Shown here: positions 61,372-64,000 of the stretch, in pieces | Layout: every line of letters begins with the position of its first letter | How positions within the stretch are numbered: the stretch's first letter is position 1 | NCBI RefSeq assembly: GCF_048544455.1 | Contig: NC_133537.1 | Location: forward strand, 74,968,166-75,032,165 | DNA from: Silene latifolia | Taxonomy: Eukaryota > Streptophyta > Magnoliopsida > Caryophyllales > Caryophyllaceae | DNA length: 64,000 nt | Reading direction: 5' to 3' | Translations under genes and position numbers: made by a program | Notes under the pieces: generated by a model | Seen by the model: only the letters and a program-made list of their open reading frames with translations | What the model was told of the DNA's origin: nothing | Database searches by the model: none

Positions 61372-62984
61372 CTAATCTTCACCCATCGTATCATCATCAT
61401 GAACATCCTCTTCTCTTGAGGTATCATCAACTCCCATAGATGTGGAATCGTGTCCACTCCCGCTTTCACTTGCTTGTTCTTCCTCACTTTCCTCTTCCTC
61501 TTCTTGAGCTTCTTCTTCTTGAACCTCTTCTTCTTGAACACCTTCTTCTTGAACACCACCCTCTTCAACAACCATGTCCTCTCCACCCGGTCTACTACCA
61601 CTAGGAATGCTAGGAAAGAATACTTCCTTATCCGCCCAACTAGGCAAAGGACAAGACGGATCAAGAAGTCCTTGCCTAGGTAGATGTAGGAGGGGCGGAT
61701 ATTGGGCCTTGTTAGCATCCACTTTATCATTGTAAGCTTGCTTGTGCATTTCCCTCATGAGTAGTGTCAAGTAATCATTTCCCACTTCGACATCCTTGGG
61801 TTTGAACTCTTGGTATTCAAATGGGTAAGGTGGGGTGATAATGGAGGAGGAGGGCTCGTCCATATCGCCTCTTTATTGTTGAATGATATACTCGGTCTCT
61901 TCGGAGAGTGGGAGAAGGTAGTTTGGTTGGTGAACATTCAATCGGCAAATTTTGGAAGTTAAGGTGAAAGATCTAGCTTCATTGGTTAACCACCCATATT
62001 TGTCGTCAAGAGTGTCGTGCTTGACCCACTTGAACTTGTGAATCATGGTGTCCATATCAACAAGATGGCCTCCTTTAACCGACACATAGGTGTTGTTTTT
62101 GTTGAAATCCCGGTTAAAATGCTCAGCCAAATGGGTAACTAGTCCTCCATTTACCATAAAGGCGGTGCCTTCTTTGCCACAATCGACATTAAGCCATCAT
62201 TCAACCAAAAGTCTTAGAGCATTATATGGCTTTGTAAATTCCCTTCTTATGTTCAAGGCCGACTCAAGAAGAATACAATCGAGTTTGGTAAGGTGATTAG
62301 TGTCATTTCTTGCTATCAAAGTATTCCCAATGACCTTATGCCATACTCTAATGCCCGGATAATGGACTAATAGAGTACGACAATCATGAAAACGCACAAA
62401 TTTCTTCCCGAAAATTGCCATCCAAAGAGGAGCGGGGTCATACTTTATAGGAGTCTTTGTATATTTCGGGTTATCACTAAGGCCTAATATCTTACCCAAT
62501 TCGCCATAAGTTATGCGTCTATCAATATTTTCAAGACGAAACTCGATGTTGGTTCGATATCCACCCTTGTGACTTTCAAAGAACTTAAAAATTCCAAGGT
62601 GAGGGATGGGTATGTCAATTCCTTCATTGTAAACAATTTACCCAATCCTATAGACTCAAAGAAGGTTTTGGTTTGTTCAAGAACACCCAATTTTGACAAT
62701 GCATCTTCACAAATAAACTTAGTAGGCATGATGGTTTTCTTAGCAAAGACAATGAATTTCTCCCTATGAGGGTCGGAAGTGAAAGTTACCTCTGGATAAT
62801 TGGATAATTGCTCAATGACCGGAGTTGTTGATGTTGTAGCTTCCATAGGGGGACCTTGTTGAACCTCCAACCTCGCCTCATGGACTACCAATGCCTTTGA
62901 CAATTGTTTTGCTTGAAGAGCTTGTTGCCTTTTGGAAAATGTCTTCTTTGGGGGTGCCTTGTTGCCTCCTTTAGTTCTTGCCAT
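61372..62984 (-). pseudogene. Athila env-like ORF, copy B
   Basis: ATG 62,984 (MARTKGGNKAPPKKTFSKRQ). Lys-rich N-terminus, then KELTYPSLTLEFLSSLK, a one-step frameshift near 62,575, TYGELGKILGL, FHDCRTLLVHYPGIRVWHKV, VNGGLVTHLAEHFNRDFN, KGGHLVDMDTMIHKFKWVKH and LNVHQPNYLLPLSEE. The C-terminal domain is an acidic tail with repeated VQEEE-type units (about 61,575-61,480) ending DDDTMGED. Damage: one frameshift and two stops (about 62,197 and 61,873), so about 535 codons are otherwise intact. Env-like by position and family; no clear membrane helix or signal peptide. Confidence 0.87.
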
Positions 62985-63335
62985 TCTCCTTTGGTTGAGT
63001 ATACCAATGAAAGATTGAAATCTTCAATTTTTAGTGATGCCCAAATCGATTTAGGATGAATGAATGTTGCTTGGTATCCTAAAAAAATCAACTCAAAAGT
63101 TGAAGACTTTGGTGTTTGAATCAATTGTTGTTGCAAAAGGAGTGCTTAATTTTTGTTGTGAGGAAGTTTGGATTTGATTTTGTTGAATTTGGTTGAGGAA
63201 ATTTGATTTTTGTTGATGGAGAGGATGAGGGTTTTGGGGTTTTTGGGTTTTGGGTAGTGTTTAAATGTAGAAGAAGTGAGAATGAATGAGGGAAGAGGGC
63301 AAAAAAGACCCGTTATATTTGATAACGCAGCAGAG

Positions 63336-63680
63336 GACGAGCGGACCATGCATCGGGACGGGCGGATTCTTCAATATTTAACCCAGGAAAAGACGCCACA
63401 GGACGAGCGTCTGTTTCTAAGACGAGCGGATTCTTCCTTGATGGACGAGCGTCTTTCTGGAGGGACGCTCGGATTCCTTTACAGAGAAATTCCCAGACTT
63501 TTGCTACTGAAAAAGACGACCGTCTTTTCTGAAGGATGGCCGTCCAGAATGAGACGAGCGGATTCTCAGCTGAGACGCTCGGATTCTCTTACTGACCAAT
63601 TTTTTATATTCTGCAGCTCTGCCAGATGAGCGTCTGGTGACTTTGGACGCTCGGATTCCTCCTTGACCACACGGATTCAG
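63336..63680 (-). promoter_or_regulatory. CpG motif array upstream of env, copy B
   Basis: About 13 sites of GACGAGCGGATTC / GACGCTCGGATTC / GACGAGCGTCT type start at 63,336, 63,357, 63,402, 63,421, 63,444, 63,464, 63,515, 63,535, 63,553, 63,573, 63,625, 63,646 and 63,665. They fall largely into pairs 18-23 bp apart. On minus the array is followed within about 20 bp by AAATATAACGG, then TCTTCCCTCATTCATTCTC and a CAA-rich leader, then the env ATG at 62,984. 63,700-64,000 is non-coding and matches copy A at about 7,440-7,680. Confidence 0.5.
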
Positions 63681-64000
63681 GTCCATCCGTGGGTACTTCG
63701 TAACCCGTGTCATTTTCATTCTTCAATTCTCGTGTTCTTCCTTGTAGGGGCATTACAAAGGCATGGATTGCCTAGACAATTGCTATCCCCACACTAAGGT
63801 AAAGCACTACACATCAATAAAATCATAAGTCCCTCCCTCACTTCTCTCAAAATGATGAATATCTTGATCAAGGCACAAAAATAAATCCAAAAATGACAAA
63901 AATGCAATGTAAAAATTGAAATGCAAGTTAGGGAGTTAGAATATTTACAAATGGTGGTTTAGGGAGGACTCCACCACACTCTCATCCAATGTGATATGTC

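Overview
The window is repeat-dense plant nuclear DNA with no host gene, tRNA gene or rRNA gene that I can support. Everything readable is a transposable element, mostly LTR retrotransposons nested in one another: Athila-type Ty3/gypsy (tRNA-Asp primer site, DLGAS protease, env-like ORF), Tat/Ogre/Retand-type Ty3/gypsy (second RNase H, antisense ORF), Ty1/copia, several solo LTRs and the end of a CACTA-like DNA transposon. This mix means a flowering plant with a large genome. A Caryophyllales source such as Silene (home of Retand) is possible but unproven.

Layout. The backbone is a Tat-type element in tandem form on the + strand: INT-antisense ORF-LTR-PBS-gag-RT-RNaseH-aRNaseH-INT-antisense ORF-LTR. 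Unit 1 is seen at 13,812-14,178 and 22,909-26,522, the shared LTR at 26,523-29,812, unit 2 at 29,813-34,582 and 48,076-52,552, and its LTR at 52,553-57,450. Into this backbone went: (a) Athila family 1 copy A, minus strand, from beyond the left edge to 13,811, itself carrying a CACTA-like end (1-1,091), a 3.45 kb solo LTR F (3,043-6,495, TSD GAGAA) and a 1.32 kb solo LTR G (10,450-11,773, TSD CATTG); (b) a gag-only Ty1/copia element, minus strand (14,179-22,908, TSD AACAG); (c) a solo LTR D (34,583-48,075, TSD AATGT) split by a complete Athila family 2 element, C (36,634-47,604, TSD GGTAG); (d) an Athila family 1 solo LTR E (55,273-56,993, TSD GCAAT/GAAAT). Right of the backbone is a short env-like remnant (57,451-57,687), then Athila family 1 copy B, minus strand (57,688 to the right edge).

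Gene content. All retroelement ORFs carry stops or frameshifts, but many domains are still legible: CCHC gag zinc knuckles, retropepsin, RT with YVDD, two RNases H, DDE integrase, env-like proteins with acidic tails, and an antisense ORF with a basic NLS-like tail. Both Athila families run straight from protease to the env-like ORF with no RT, RNase H or integrase, so they look like trans-dependent families.

Most unusual signal. Three LTR families carry regular arrays of short CpG-rich motifs at a pitch of about 20-21 bp. In both Athila families the arrays sit at the same two places: about 280-520 bp into the LTR, upstream of the TATA-like box, and again upstream of the env-like ORF. Element C has four octets of CTCGATCGAG-type sites, three of them with strictly or mostly alternating 20/30 bp spacing. 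I read these as candidate promoter modules shared between the LTR and an internal env promoter.
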